Positions 43,929-52,885 of a stretch of 64,000 bases of DNA are shown piece after piece; the stretch's first letter is position 1; each line of letters opens with the position of its first letter. The notes beneath the pieces were generated by a model. The model was not told the origin of the DNA, did not search any database, and worked only from the letters and a program-made list of their open reading frames with translations. The translations under genes and the position numbers were made by a program. Source of the stretch: an uncultured Cellvibrionales bacterium (GTDB lineage: Bacteria > Pseudomonadota > Gammaproteobacteria > Pseudomonadales > GM7GCV1); NCBI GenBank assembly GCA_913063225.1, contig CAJXYP010000003.1, forward strand, positions 62,001 through 126,000, in the 5' to 3' direction.

Positions 43929-45103
43929 CAGGATATCTCGTTCAGACAATCAAGGCAGTGTTGACGGGCTTTGCCATCGAGCTGTATGACTTCATCAATG
44001 CTCACAGGTTCACTATCTGGTGCAAATTTTAAGGTTTTTTCCACCAGCGAGGCTATTTCAGTGATTTTGATCCGACCATCAATAAAGGCCTGAACGGCCA
44101 CTTCATTTGCGGCATTTAAATACAATGGGTGGCTACCGCCACGTTTTGCGGCTTCTATAGCCAACTTTAGACAGTCGAAAGTTTCTGTATCTGGCTTTTC
44201 AAAACTAAGGTCAGGCGCGCTGCACAGATCCAAGAATGCAGAACCAGAGCTAATACGATCAGGAAACCCAAGTCCATGAGCAATGGGGGTGCACATATTG
44301 GGTGAACCTAGTTGAGCCAGTTGAGAACCGTCATCATATTCGACTAACGAATGGATAATACTCTGCGGGTGTACCAGTATTTCAATGGTCTCAGGTGAGA
44401 CACCGAACAACCAACAGGCTTCGATCAGCTCGAGCCCCTTATTCATTAGCGTGGCAGAATCAACACTGATCTTTTTACCCATTTCCCAGTTGGGATGAAG
44501 GAAGGCTTGCTCTGGAGTAACTTCATCAAGCTGAGCCCTTGTATAGCCGCGAAAAGGGCCTCCAGAGGCCGTTAGTAAGATTCTGCGGACTTCCGGCTGA
44601 TATCGCTTGTTGTAAGGTAGGCATTGGAAAATGGCGTTATGTTCACTGTCGAGGGGCAATAACTCGGCGCCTGAACGTTCAACCTCCGACATGAACAGCC
44701 TGCCAGCACAAACTAAAGCTTCTTTGTTAGCTAGCAATACTCTCTTGCCCGCTTGAACCGCCGCAAGTGTGGGCAGTAAACCTGCGGCACCGACTATTCC
44801 AGCTACCACGGTATGGGTAGCCTGATCTTGGGCTACTGCTTGCAGAGCAGTCTCCCCGGATAGAATTTGCACTTGCAGATCTGGAAGCTCTGTTTTGACT
44901 CGAGCCAGGAGCACCGGCTCTAGACTTTCGTCCGCGATCACTGCAAAACTGGGTTTAAATTCTCTTATCTGGGCAAATAGCGCTTCGATATCGGTATTGG
45001 CGGTTAACGCTCTAACTCTGAACCTCTCAGGATGTAATCGAACCACCTCAAGCGTGCTCTGACCGATGGATCCAGTCGCTCCCAGTAAACAAATATCTAT
45101 CAC
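43928..45103 (-). CDS. dxr: 1-deoxy-D-xylulose 5-phosphate reductoisomerase
   Basis: Second step of the MEP isoprenoid pathway, NADPH-dependent. The 391-residue protein has LGATGSIGQSTLEVVRLHPERF, ANKEALVCAGRLFM, LPLDSEHNAIFQCL, the flexible loop LTASGGPFRGYTRAQL and PNWEMGKKISVDSATLMNKGLE. HPQSIIHSLVEYDDGSQLAQLGSPNM comes late in the protein. It starts with GTG, one base after the cdsA stop. The uppS-cdsA-dxr-rseP order is the Pseudomonas arrangement and differs from E. coli, where dxr precedes ispU. Confidence 0.98.
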   Translation of the reverse strand: MIDICLLGATGSIGQSTLEVVRLHPERFRVRALTANTDIEALFAQIREFKPSFAVIADESLEPVLLARVKTELPDLQVQILSGETALQAVAQDQATHTVVAGIVGAAGLLPTLAAVQAGKRVLLANKEALVCAGRLFMSEVERSGAELLPLDSEHNAIFQCLPYNKRYQPEVRRILLTASGGPFRGYTRAQLDEVTPEQAFLHPNWEMGKKISVDSATLMNKGLELIEACWLFGVSPETIEILVHPQSIIHSLVEYDDGSQLAQLGSPNMCTPIAHGLGFPDRISSGSAFLDLCSAPDLSFEKPDTETFDCLKLAIEAAKRGGSHPLYLNAANEVAVQAFIDGRIKITEIASLVEKTLKFAPDSEPVSIDEVIQLDGKARQHCLDCLNEIS

Positions 45104-45104
45104 G

Positions 45105-45923
45105 TCAACCCAGAGATAAAGAAAGAAAAGTCGCTAGTACAAAAAATGGTGTTGCGGCCAGTAATCCGTCAATACGATCAAGAACTCCGCCATGACCCGG
45201 AAGTAGATCACCGCTATCTTTAACACCACTATGACGTTTGATGGCGCTTTCTGTTAAATCACCTACCACAGAGAGCAGGCTGGCCCCCAAAATTACGACA
45301 AAGATAAGTAAATTGGATAAAGGAGAAAAATCGATTAAGGCAACTAGAACTCCAGCCAATACTAAATTGCCGATCAAGCCTCCCAGAGCGCCTTCCTTAG
45401 TTTTTGCGGGGCTGATCTCAGCAGCTAACTTACTGCGCCCAAAACGCCGCCCTGCAACGTACGCAAAGGTGTCGGCAACGGCAACCAATCCAACAATCAG
45501 AGTAACTCGCCACTCGCCATCTGGAAGAGTTTTTAGCCATACCAGCCCCAGGGAGGCCGATAGCATAAACACAGCACCAGATATAGCCACGAGCCAGGTA
45601 TTACTGAATATCGCTTGAGATTTCCGGTAGAAAACGAGTAAAGGTATTGCCAAAATCCAAAGGGAAAATGCCAATACAACTAAGGGAATTAAAACGGCGG
45701 TTGAGCTATCCAACTGCCTAGAGCAAAAAATGAAAATCAGTGCCAATCCAAGCACATAGGCAACCTGTAGTCTTGGACCAAAACCACAGAGTTGACTCCA
45801 CTCTCGAGCCGCAACAAGTAAAAGAGCTCCAGCCACCAATACAAACAAGCCCGGAACGGGTAAAAATATAGCCGCCAAAAATAACGCACCAGCGGTAATA
45901 CCCGTTGTGAGTCGGGCGATCAC
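45105..45923 (-). CDS. cdsA: Phosphatidate cytidylyltransferase
   Basis: Makes CDP-diacylglycerol from phosphatidic acid and CTP, the branch point of phospholipid synthesis. The 272-residue protein has about eight transmembrane helices and the family signature near the C-terminus (SAIKRHSGVKDSGDLLPGHGGVLDRIDGL). It starts with GTG right after the uppS TAA, with AGGTAGG inside the uppS end as ribosome-binding site, so translation is coupled. The length is normal. Confidence 0.97.
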   Translation of the reverse strand: MIARLTTGITAGALFLAAIFLPVPGLFVLVAGALLLVAAREWSQLCGFGPRLQVAYVLGLALIFIFCSRQLDSSTAVLIPLVVLAFSLWILAIPLLVFYRKSQAIFSNTWLVAISGAVFMLSASLGLVWLKTLPDGEWRVTLIVGLVAVADTFAYVAGRRFGRSKLAAEISPAKTKEGALGGLIGNLVLAGVLVALIDFSPLSNLLIFVVILGASLLSVVGDLTESAIKRHSGVKDSGDLLPGHGGVLDRIDGLLAATPFFVLATFLSLSLG

Positions 45924-46673
45924 TTAGCCTACCTTCATATTTTGTTGAGGCTCTTCGGGCAACGGGTTGGTTCCAAAACGTCTCTGCCGTCGGTAATACT
46001 CTCTTACCGCCTTTTGAAACCAGTGACTATCAAAATCTGGCCAATAGCACTGCGTAAAGAATAATTCAGCGTAGGAAAGCTGCCAAAGTAGAAAATTACT
46101 TACCCGAGTTTCCGCGCCAGTACGTATTAGTAAATCGAGCGGAGGAAACTCACTTAAACAAATTTCCTGCTGGAACTTTTCTTCGGTAATTTCATCTGAA
46201 GTGATTTTTCCAGCCGCTACATCTTCCGCAAGCGAACGCGCTGCTTGAACGATATCCCATTGCCCACCATAGTCAGCAGCCACAACAAGAGTTCTTATCC
46301 CCTGCGCAGTTTGCTCCTCTACCTGAGCAATAAGCTTATTCAGGCGCGCACTAAAGCGATCTCTGCGGCCTATTACTTTTAGCCGGACATTCCTTTCTAC
46401 CAGCTCCTTACGGTAACGTCGCAGAGAAGAAGCGAACAAAGACATAAGCCCGCCCACTTCCTGCTTTGGGCGGCTCCAGTTTTCACTACTAAATGCGAAT
46501 ACGGTCAATATGCTGATACCTTCGTGATCGCAAAGATCTATAACGTCTCTGAGACGGTCTGCACCAGCCTGATGACCCGACAATGGAGGAAGGCCTCTGT
46601 CACGCGCCCAGCGATTGTTGCCATCCATGATAATGGCGACATGCTTTAATAGGTTTGTTTCGTTGGAAGGCAT
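45924..46673 (-). CDS. uppS: Undecaprenyl diphosphate synthase
   Basis: Cis-prenyltransferase that makes the C55 carrier for peptidoglycan and glycans. The 249-residue protein has the catalytic VAIIMDGNNRWARDRGLPPLSGHQAG, the SSENWSRP motif, YGGQWDIVQAARSLAED and the C-terminal LIRTGAETRVSNFLLWQLSYAELFFT. Its product is the probable lipid carrier for the GT2/ArnT-like genes elsewhere in this window. It lies 20 bp after frr. Confidence 0.98.
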   Translation of the reverse strand: MPSNETNLLKHVAIIMDGNNRWARDRGLPPLSGHQAGADRLRDVIDLCDHEGISILTVFAFSSENWSRPKQEVGGLMSLFASSLRRYRKELVERNVRLKVIGRRDRFSARLNKLIAQVEEQTAQGIRTLVVAADYGGQWDIVQAARSLAEDVAAGKITSDEITEEKFQQEICLSEFPPLDLLIRTGAETRVSNFLLWQLSYAELFFTQCYWPDFDSHWFQKAVREYYRRQRRFGTNPLPEEPQQNMKVG

Positions 46674-46693
46674 ATGGATAGGCTCTTCAGAAC

Positions 46694-47251
46694 CTAAATT
46701 TCCATCAAATCAGCTTCTTTTTTAACTAATAACTTATCTATATCGGCGACAAACTGATCAGTGATCTTTTGAATATCATCATGAGCTTTGCGCTCTTCGT
46801 CTTCACTAATATCTTTTTCTTTGAGTAGATCTTTAAACTGAGATAATGAATCACGTCGAACGTTTCGAATTGATACGCGGCCAGATTCAGCTTCTTGTTT
46901 AGCCTGCTTTGTATAGTGCTTTCGAGTTTCTTCAGTAAGTGCAGGCATGGGAATACGTATTACGGTTCCGGCGGTCGCTGGATTCAGGCCCAGATTAGAT
47001 TTCATAATCGCTTTTTCAATTTCCCGCACCATGGATTTCTCCCATGGAGTCACCATCAGGGTACGAGCATCTTCGACATTCACGTTGGCGACCTGATTCA
47101 GCGGCATATCCGAACCGTAATAATCAACATGGATGCCATCTAGCAGATTGGGATGAGCACGGCCGGTTCGTATCCGACTGAATGCACTGTTGAGCGCATC
47201 AATAGACTTCCCCATACGCTGCTCGGTTTCCTTTTTTATCGCTTCTATCAT
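46694..47251 (-). CDS. frr: Ribosome recycling factor
   Basis: Splits post-termination ribosomes with EF-G. The 185-residue protein has the standard length and landmarks: [63 protein letters not shown], and the three-helix bundle end with [28 protein letters not shown]. Its ATG overlaps the pyrH stop as TAATG. Confidence 0.98.
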   Translation of the reverse strand: MIEAIKKETEQRMGKSIDALNSAFSRIRTGRAHPNLLDGIHVDYYGSDMPLNQVANVNVEDARTLMVTPWEKSMVREIEKAIMKSNLGLNPATAGTVIRIPMPALTEETRKHYTKQAKQEAESGRVSIRNVRRDSLSQFKDLLKEKDISEDEERKAHDDIQKITDQFVADIDKLLVKKEADLMEI

Positions 47252-48027
47252 TATGATTCCCCTACAGATTTTTCTGAAGCACTGTCAGATAGTTGATCAG
47301 TAACAAGTGTGCCTTCATCTTCCCCCACAACAATGGAAAGTAAGGCGCCAACTTTGGACATTCTAAACACCCTTAGTGGCATACGATGGTCGCGACACAA
47401 GCAAATTGCTGTCAAATCCATAACCCCCAGTTTTTCATTCAAAACTTGATCATAGGTCAGACTGCTATATAGCTTGGCATCGCCGTGTTTCATCGGATCT
47501 TTATCATAGACCCCATCTACTTTAGTCGCCTTAAGTACAATATTTGCATCCACCTCAATAGCTCTGAGGCAGGCGGCAGAATCAGTAGTAAAGAAAGGAT
47601 TACCTGTGCCGGCGGCAAAAATAACCACATCGCCCTGAGCAAGATATCTCATGGCCAAGCGCCGATCGTAATGTTCTAGAATTCCGCCGATAGGGATTGC
47701 TGACATAACGTGGCTAGTTATATTAGAGCGTTCGAGCGCATCTCTAAGCGCCAGGGCATTCATTACCGTCGCGAGCATACCCATATGATCGCCGGTAACT
47801 CGATCTAAACCAGCCGCGCTTAGCGCCTCTCCCCGAAACAAGTTACCACCACCAACCACCAGCCCTAACTGAACACCAATTCCTACAAGCTGGCCTATTT
47901 CCAAGGCCATTTTATCCAGAACTTTAGGGTCAATTCCGAAACCTGCCTCTCCACTAAGCTCTTCGCCACTTAATTTGAGAAGTATGCGCTTATATTTTCG
48001 CTCTTTTTTCTTACCGGAATTGACCAT
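47251..48027 (-). CDS. pyrH: UMP kinase
   Basis: Phosphorylates UMP to UDP; hexameric amino-acid-kinase fold enzyme. The 258-residue protein has [54 protein letters not shown], and the ATP site [42 protein letters not shown] comes late. It has short N- and C-terminal extensions rich in Ser/Lys compared with E. coli PyrH. It is 15 bp after tsf and overlaps frr by one base. Confidence 0.97.
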   Translation of the reverse strand: MVNSGKKKERKYKRILLKLSGEELSGEAGFGIDPKVLDKMALEIGQLVGIGVQLGLVVGGGNLFRGEALSAAGLDRVTGDHMGMLATVMNALALRDALERSNITSHVMSAIPIGGILEHYDRRLAMRYLAQGDVVIFAAGTGNPFFTTDSAACLRAIEVDANIVLKATKVDGVYDKDPMKHGDAKLYSSLTYDQVLNEKLGVMDLTAICLCRDHRMPLRVFRMSKVGALLSIVVGEDEGTLVTDQLSDSASEKSVGES

Positions 48028-48042
48028 CGGATGTTCTCTCAG

Positions 48043-48909
48043 TTAACCGTTTGCTCCTGCGACTTGAGCCGCAACTTCCGCTGCAAAGTCTTCTTGTTTT
48101 TTCTCGATACCTTCACCCACTTCGTAGCGGGTAAACCCTAGAATATCAGCACCAGCAGCTTTAAGCAGCTTGCCTACCGTCTGATCTGGATCTTTTACAA
48201 AGGCTTGCTCAACAAGCGAATTTTCAGCTAAGTACTTCCGCACTCTGCCTTCCACCATTTTTTCAATGATTTCAGCGGGCTTTCCAGATTCGGCAGCCTG
48301 TGCTGCAAATATTTCTCTTTCCTTTGCTACCTCGTCTTGAGACATATCTTCAGGTTTTGCGACCAGAGGATTAACAGCCGCAACATGCATAGCTATGTCT
48401 TTAGCAAGAATTTCATCCCCGCCCTGTAATTCAACCAATACACCGATTCGGTTGTTACCATGAATATAAGCGCCCAGAACCGCATCGGAAGCTTTTGATT
48501 CAAAACGGCGTACAGTGATGTTTTCACCAATTTTTTGAATCAACGCTTCGCGTGCTTTTTCTAAGTCGCCGCTCATAAGCTCTTCAACGGATGCTGCAGA
48601 GCCAGCAAGCGCAGCGTCTGCTACATTGCCGACAAAGGCCAAGAAGCTATCATCGCGAGCAACAAAATCGGTTTCACTATTCACTTCAACCAAAACAGCT
48701 TTCCCCGCTTCAGCGCGAAGAGCAATAATGCCATCTGCTGCAACACGGCCTGCCTTTTTCGCAGCCTTCATTCCGCTAGATTTGCGAAGATTTTCAATAG
48801 CCAGTTCGCTGTCGCCTGCGGCTTCAACTAAGGCTTTTTTACATTCCATCATGCCAAGACCAGTGCGCTGGCGGAGGTCCTTTACCATGGAGGCGGTAAT
48901 AGCAGACAT
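48043..48909 (-). CDS. tsf: Elongation factor Ts
   Basis: Guanine-nucleotide exchange factor for EF-Tu. The 288-residue protein has the UBA-like N-terminal domain [23 protein letters not shown], then [15 protein letters not shown], and the core [29 protein letters not shown] follows, then the second subdomain ending [23 protein letters not shown]. The length is typical. It is separated from rpsB by 93 bp that hold a very stable hairpin. Confidence 0.98.
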   Translation of the reverse strand: MSAITASMVKDLRQRTGLGMMECKKALVEAAGDSELAIENLRKSSGMKAAKKAGRVAADGIIALRAEAGKAVLVEVNSETDFVARDDSFLAFVGNVADAALAGSAASVEELMSGDLEKAREALIQKIGENITVRRFESKASDAVLGAYIHGNNRIGVLVELQGGDEILAKDIAMHVAAVNPLVAKPEDMSQDEVAKEREIFAAQAAESGKPAEIIEKMVEGRVRKYLAENSLVEQAFVKDPDQTVGKLLKAAGADILGFTRYEVGEGIEKKQEDFAAEVAAQVAGANG

Positions 48910-48932
48910 AATTGTTCCTCTTAAATTAGATT

Positions 48933-48962
48933 GTTAAATGCCACCCGAAGGTGGCATTTAAC
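48933..48962 (-). other. UUCG-capped hairpin between rpsB and tsf
   Basis: GTTAAATGCCACC (48933-48945) pairs perfectly over 13 bp with GGTGGCATTTAAC (48950-48962). On the transcribed minus strand the loop reads UUCG closed by C-G, one of the most stable RNA tetraloops. No full T-run follows, so it probably causes partial termination or directs RNA processing between rpsB and tsf. Confidence 0.75.
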
Positions 48963-49002
48963 ATAAGTTATAAAATTGATTCGGGCATCTAGTACCCGGA
49001 TA

Positions 49003-49899
49003 TCAATCTTCTTTCTTTGCTTCTTCGGCTGGCTCAGCTTCTACTTCAGGAGCCGCTTCTTCAGCAACCACTTCAACAGCTGCTTCTGCGACTTCTTTTT
49101 CAGGAGCAATTTCTACCGCCGCTTCTGCTACAGCTGTAGCTTCTTCAGTGGCAACAGGCTCGGCTGCAGTTTCTTCAACTTCAACAAACTCGTCTTTTGA
49201 AGATACGTGGCTTCCACCAGATATACGACCGGCAATAATGGCGTCCGCAGCAGCAGCTACATATAGCTTAATGGCACGAATTGCATCGTCATTACCAGGG
49301 ATAACAAAATCAACACCATCTGGATTGCTGTTGGTATCAACGATTCCGATAACCGGAATACCTAACTTATTTGCTTCATTGATCGCAATACGTTCGTGAT
49401 CAACATCTACTACGAACAATGCATCAGGCAATCCACCCATGTCCTTAATACCGCCGATGGACAGATGCAGCTTGTCCATTTTACGCTGACGCATTAGCGC
49501 TTCTTTTTTCGTCAGTTTAGTAAGGGTTCCGTCCGCCGTTTGCTGCTCTAATTCACGAAGAACTCGAATCGATGCACGAATAGTTTTGTAGTTGGTAAGC
49601 ATGCCACCTAACCAGCGGTGACTTACATATGGCATACCACTGCGTTCAGCTTGCTCTTGAATAATCTTGCTAGCCGCACGCTTGGTGCCTACAAATAGAA
49701 TTTTGTTGTTATTGCTCGCGAGCTGCTGAAGATAAGCTAAAGCTTCGTTAAAAGCTGGCAGCGTATGCTCGAGGTTGATTATATGGATTTTGTTTCGAGG
49801 CCCGAATATATAGGGCTCCATTTTGGGATTCCAAAAACGGGTTTGGTGACCGAAATGGACACCAGCCTGCAACATGTCACGCATGCTTACACTAGTCAT
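49003..49899 (-). CDS. rpsB: 30S ribosomal protein S2 with acidic C-terminal extension
   Basis: Primary 30S ribosomal protein; binds with S1. The 298-residue protein starts [33 protein letters not shown] and holds the conserved [43 protein letters not shown] and [31 protein letters not shown]. The E. coli protein is about 241 residues. The extra tail here (from about residue 226) is almost only Glu, Ala and Val ([21 protein letters not shown]...). GGAG lies 6 nt before the ATG. It is first in the long minus-strand block. Confidence 0.97.
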   Translation of the reverse strand: MTSVSMRDMLQAGVHFGHQTRFWNPKMEPYIFGPRNKIHIINLEHTLPAFNEALAYLQQLASNNNKILFVGTKRAASKIIQEQAERSGMPYVSHRWLGGMLTNYKTIRASIRVLRELEQQTADGTLTKLTKKEALMRQRKMDKLHLSIGGIKDMGGLPDALFVVDVDHERIAINEANKLGIPVIGIVDTNSNPDGVDFVIPGNDDAIRAIKLYVAAAADAIIAGRISGGSHVSSKDEFVEVEETAAEPVATEEATAVAEAAVEIAPEKEVAEAAVEVVAEEAAPEVEAEPAEEAKKED

Positions 49900-49964
49900 A
49901 TTTACTCCAAGTTATGGGTTAGGCCTCTGCGAATCCCCCTCTACTAACCCCCGGTATTACTACC
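49900..49964 (-). promoter_or_regulatory. Candidate structured rpsB leader
   Basis: Just before rpsB, the minus-strand leader folds into GGTA/TACC (49953-49964) and a larger stem GGGTTAG (49916-49922) with CTAACCC (49944-49950). These precede the GGAGTA ribosome-binding site. In E. coli, S2 represses its own operon through the rpsB leader, so this may be the equivalent. I cannot confirm the S2-binding consensus by eye. The promoter itself is not clear. Confidence 0.3.
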
Positions 49965-50011
49965 AAAGAGCACCCAGTAAAAGGTGTCGAAACGCGTGAG
50001 TCGTTAAGTTA

Positions 50012-50038
50012 AAAAAAACGCCGCTCATGCAGCGGCGC
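50012..50038 (-). terminator. Rho-independent terminator of serA
   Basis: CGCCGCT (50020-50026) pairs with AGCGGCG (50032-50038) over a 5-nt loop. On the minus strand the stem is followed by eight T residues (50019-50012). It separates serA from the rpsB promoter region. Confidence 0.88.
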
Positions 50039-50090
50039 GCTTTATACCATATCCATACCCTTGGTTAAAGAGTTGGGCGCTAAGAAATGG

Positions 50091-51260
50091 CTAAATAATT
50101 CTCAGGGAAATAACGCCATCCACCCCAGTAATACTGGACTTCAGGCTATCACTAACATCACCCGCAACATCAATAATATTGTACGCCAAGTCGTTGCGAC
50201 TGCGATTGAGCATATCCACTACATTTATATTTGCGTCAGCTAATACGGATAACACACTGCCCAACACTTTAGGTACGTTTTCGTTTGCAAAAGTTATGCG
50301 GGTTCCACCATTTCTGGCCATAGAAGCCGCCGGGAAATTTACAGAGTTCTTTATATTCCCGGACTCTAGGTAATCCATAAGTTGATCTGCAGCCATAATC
50401 GCGCAATTCTCTTCCGCTTCAGCTGTGCTGGCACCAATATGCGGCATTGGGATTACATCTGACCGACCAGCCAAGGCCAAGGTCGGGAAGTCCGTAACAA
50501 AGCGACGCAACTTGCCGCTATCCAAAGCGGCAATAGTGGCCTCTACATTAACCACCTGCTCTCTCGCAAAATTCAAAAGGACAGTGCCATCTTTGCAAAG
50601 TGCCAACTTTTCAGCATCGATAAGATTTTCTGTAGCTGGGATTGCAGGCACATGCAGGGTAATAAAATCTGCACGCGCCATTAGAGATTCAACGCTATCC
50701 ATTTTCTCAACACGGCGGGAAAGCTTCCAAGCCGCTTCTACCGAAATCGCCGGATCAAATCCAACGACCCTCATTCCAAGCTCAACAGCAACGTTTGATA
50801 CCAACGCACCAATGGCACCTAGGCCAATCACACCGAGCGTTTTACCTCGAATTTCAGATCCGGCGAATCGCTTCTTCTCTTTCTCGAGCAACTTTGCTAA
50901 TGCAGCATCATCAGAAACACCTTCGAGATTGCGAACAAAATCGATTCCGCCAGCGATGTCGCGACAGGACATCAATATACCGGTAAGTACCAGCTCCTTA
51001 ACGGCGTTTGCGTTAGCGCCGGGTGTATTGAAAACAACAACGCCTTTTGCGCTGTAGTCCTCAACCGGTACATTATTTACCCCGGCTCCCGCTCTGGCAA
51101 TGGCAGCTAAACCCTCAGGGATTTCTTGCCCATGCAACTTGTGACTGCGTAAAACATAAGCATCCGCAGGTTCGAGATCTGGTCCGACATCGTATTTATC
51201 AGCAGGAAAACGCGACAAGCCCTTATCTGATATAGCGTTGTAAGTTTTAATTTTGTACAT
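50091..51260 (-). CDS. serA: D-3-phosphoglycerate dehydrogenase (ACT-domain type)
   Basis: First step of serine synthesis from 3-phosphoglycerate. I use the ATG of MYKIKTYNAISDKGLSRFP (389 residues), which has AGGA about 7 nt upstream; the ORF track's 42 extra residues have no family match. The NAD-binding domain has KTLGVIGLGAIGALVSNVAVELGMRVVGFDP, followed by the catalytic Arg/Glu/His context (LLNFAREQVVNVE, MPHIGASTAEAEENC). A C-terminal ACT domain (about residues 315-389) follows. This compact form is unlike the E. coli SerA sequence and is often found with the serC type seen next to it. It ends before a strong terminator. Confidence 0.9.
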   Translation of the reverse strand: MYKIKTYNAISDKGLSRFPADKYDVGPDLEPADAYVLRSHKLHGQEIPEGLAAIARAGAGVNNVPVEDYSAKGVVVFNTPGANANAVKELVLTGILMSCRDIAGGIDFVRNLEGVSDDAALAKLLEKEKKRFAGSEIRGKTLGVIGLGAIGALVSNVAVELGMRVVGFDPAISVEAAWKLSRRVEKMDSVESLMARADFITLHVPAIPATENLIDAEKLALCKDGTVLLNFAREQVVNVEATIAALDSGKLRRFVTDFPTLALAGRSDVIPMPHIGASTAEAEENCAIMAADQLMDYLESGNIKNSVNFPAASMARNGGTRITFANENVPKVLGSVLSVLADANINVVDMLNRSRNDLAYNIIDVAGDVSDSLKSSITGVDGVISLRII

Positions 51261-51289
51261 GAATAATCCTGTGTTTTGTTTTTTCTTTG

Positions 51290-51476
51290 AAAGACCTTTG
51301 CACGAAAACCATTTCACTCCCGTGCGGCGTCGTCGAAAGGCGTCTGCTGCTGGTAAAAACATGCTCAATCGGTCGCTTATAAACATAAACTCCCTCTTTG
51401 CGCGTATTTTTGTCTCTCTTCGTAGAGCCTACTTTTGGTGCCTGAAAACAAAATACTCTTTCGTGAAAAGGTCTTT
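51290..51476. repeat. Long-range 18-bp inverted repeat between serC and serA
   Basis: AAAGACCTTTGCACGAAA (51290-51307) and TTTCGTGAAAAGGTCTTT (51459-51476) are complementary at 17 of 18 positions, with 151 bp between them. Together they fill most of the 242-bp gap. They would close a long structure in the mRNA leader of serA, or could be terminal repeats of a small mobile (MITE-like) element. No conserved ORF lies inside. Confidence 0.55.
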
Positions 51477-51502
51477 TTAATCCCAAATAGCGTTTTTCAG
51501 CG

Positions 51503-52618
51503 CTACTGACTTACTTCGGCAAAAGCCCAATCTAACCAGGGCAATAACGCCTCTATATCGCTTGACTCGACGGTTGCTCCACACCAGATCCGAAGACCCG
51601 CTGGTGCATCTCGGTACGCGCCAATATCATAGGCAACTGCTTCGGCACCCAGTAGTTTTACCATCTGTTTTACCTGGTCATCTTCAAGAGACAAAGTTAA
51701 ACAGACGCTAGTATTGGAGCGAATAGCATCATCTTCAGCAAGAAAGCTGATCCAGTCCCGCTGGCTCACAAATCTTTCTAGTACCGCAAGGTTGGCTCGA
51801 GACCTATTTATAGCTCCCTGAAGCCCTCCTACGGACTGCACCCAACGCAGGGTATCCAAATAATCTTCTACGCAGAGCATAGAGGGCGTGTTGATCGTTG
51901 CGCCTTTGAATATACCTTCGATCAACTTTCCAGCTTTGGTTAGACGAAAAATTTTCGGCAATGGCCATGCCGGGGTATAACTTTCTAATCTCTCAACAGC
52001 TCTGGGGCTAAGGATTAGGACACCATGGGCACCTTCTCCTCCTAAAACTTTCTGCCAACTGTATGTACAAACATCAACTTTAGACCAATCAACATCCATG
52101 GCGAACACGCCGGAAGTGGCGTCACAAAGCGTCAGGCCCTCACGACTATCTGATATCCAATCCAAATTGGCCACCTTTACTCCGGAGGTGGTTCCGTTAA
52201 GTGTGAAAATAATATCTTTATCGCTGTCCGCTTTTGAGAGATCTGGTAGCTGACCGTAGTCTGCAGTATGAACCTCAACCTGGTCTAGCTTGAGCTGTTT
52301 TACAACATCGGTAACCCAACCTGACCCAAAAGACTCCCATGCAAATATATCAATGGCCCGCGGCCCCAAAAGCGACCACATGGCCATTTCGAATGCGCCA
52401 GTATCTGAACCGGCGACAATACCTAGGCGATAACCTTCTGGCAGTCCCAGAATATCTTTAGACATATCTATGGCTTCAGAAAGCGCGGCTTTACCTACAC
52501 TTGAGCGATGAGATCGCCCCAGGGTTTCTTGATTTAGAAAAGCCAGATCGTACCCAGGTCGCTTTGAGCAAGGGCCCGAAGAAAAATTAGGGTTTGAAGG
52601 TTTAGTAACAGGTTTCAT
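51503..52618 (-). CDS. serC: Phosphoserine aminotransferase (Methanosarcina/alphaproteobacterial type)
   Basis: Converts 3-phosphohydroxypyruvate and glutamate to phosphoserine. The 371-residue PLP enzyme starts [23 protein letters not shown] and has [43 protein letters not shown], the PLP-lysine region [20 protein letters not shown] (near residue 195) and [25 protein letters not shown]. These blocks match the TIGR01365 type, not the common gammaproteobacterial SerC next to pheA. It is upstream of serA, with its own promoter. The pair sits between rpsB and map, where Pseudomonas has no such genes. Confidence 0.92.
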   Translation of the reverse strand: MKPVTKPSNPNFSSGPCSKRPGYDLAFLNQETLGRSHRSSVGKAALSEAIDMSKDILGLPEGYRLGIVAGSDTGAFEMAMWSLLGPRAIDIFAWESFGSGWVTDVVKQLKLDQVEVHTADYGQLPDLSKADSDKDIIFTLNGTTSGVKVANLDWISDSREGLTLCDATSGVFAMDVDWSKVDVCTYSWQKVLGGEGAHGVLILSPRAVERLESYTPAWPLPKIFRLTKAGKLIEGIFKGATINTPSMLCVEDYLDTLRWVQSVGGLQGAINRSRANLAVLERFVSQRDWISFLAEDDAIRSNTSVCLTLSLEDDQVKQMVKLLGAEAVAYDIGAYRDAPAGLRIWCGATVESSDIEALLPWLDWAFAEVSQ

Positions 52619-52670
52619 ATATCGATGGTGCTTCGGTAATTCAATAGACGCGGCTCAAATAAACGACACG

Positions 52671-52699
52671 AATATAAGGTGACTTATGTAAGCGGTTAA
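52671..52699 (-). promoter_or_regulatory. Sigma-70 promoter of serC
   Basis: On the minus strand TTAACC (52699-52694), a 17-nt spacer and TATATT (52676-52671). This matches four and five of six consensus bases. Transcription would start near 52664, about 46 nt before the serC ATG. Confidence 0.5.
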
Positions 52700-52841
52700 A
52701 CACAATTTACCCGCTCCGAAAAAGGGCCGGGATTGTACCGCCGTTTCCGAGGCAATGCACCATCAAAAGGACCGGTTTAGCCGCAGAAAAAATGTATCGC
52801 TTTTGGCTTCGAATGAAACTGCGTGAAACCGCTAAAAACTG

Positions 52842-52847
52842 TACAAT
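52842..52847 (+). promoter_or_regulatory. Candidate -10 element of the map-glnD-dapC-nth operon
   Basis: TACAAT lies in AACTGTACAATGTG with no clear -35. The start of transcription (about 52854) would be downstream of the GTG proposed in the ORF track and upstream of the ATG at 52886, which supports the shorter map start. Confidence 0.35.
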
Positions 52848-52885
52848 GTGCTGCCTTTAGTTCTGCACTTTTACATTCTATTACC

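Noticed and set aside
45238-45618. 126-residue plus-strand ORF
   Set aside because: Antisense to cdsA, whose signature motif and membrane segments are clear on the minus strand.
50425-51057. 210-residue plus-strand ORF
   Set aside because: It lies fully antisense to serA, has a Ser/Arg/Ala-biased composition typical of shadow frames and no recognisable domain.
51247-51486. Overlapping 75- and 79-residue ORFs on both strands in the serC-serA gap
   Set aside because: They arise because the inverted-repeat region is free of stops on both strands; they have no ribosome-binding site and no known motif.
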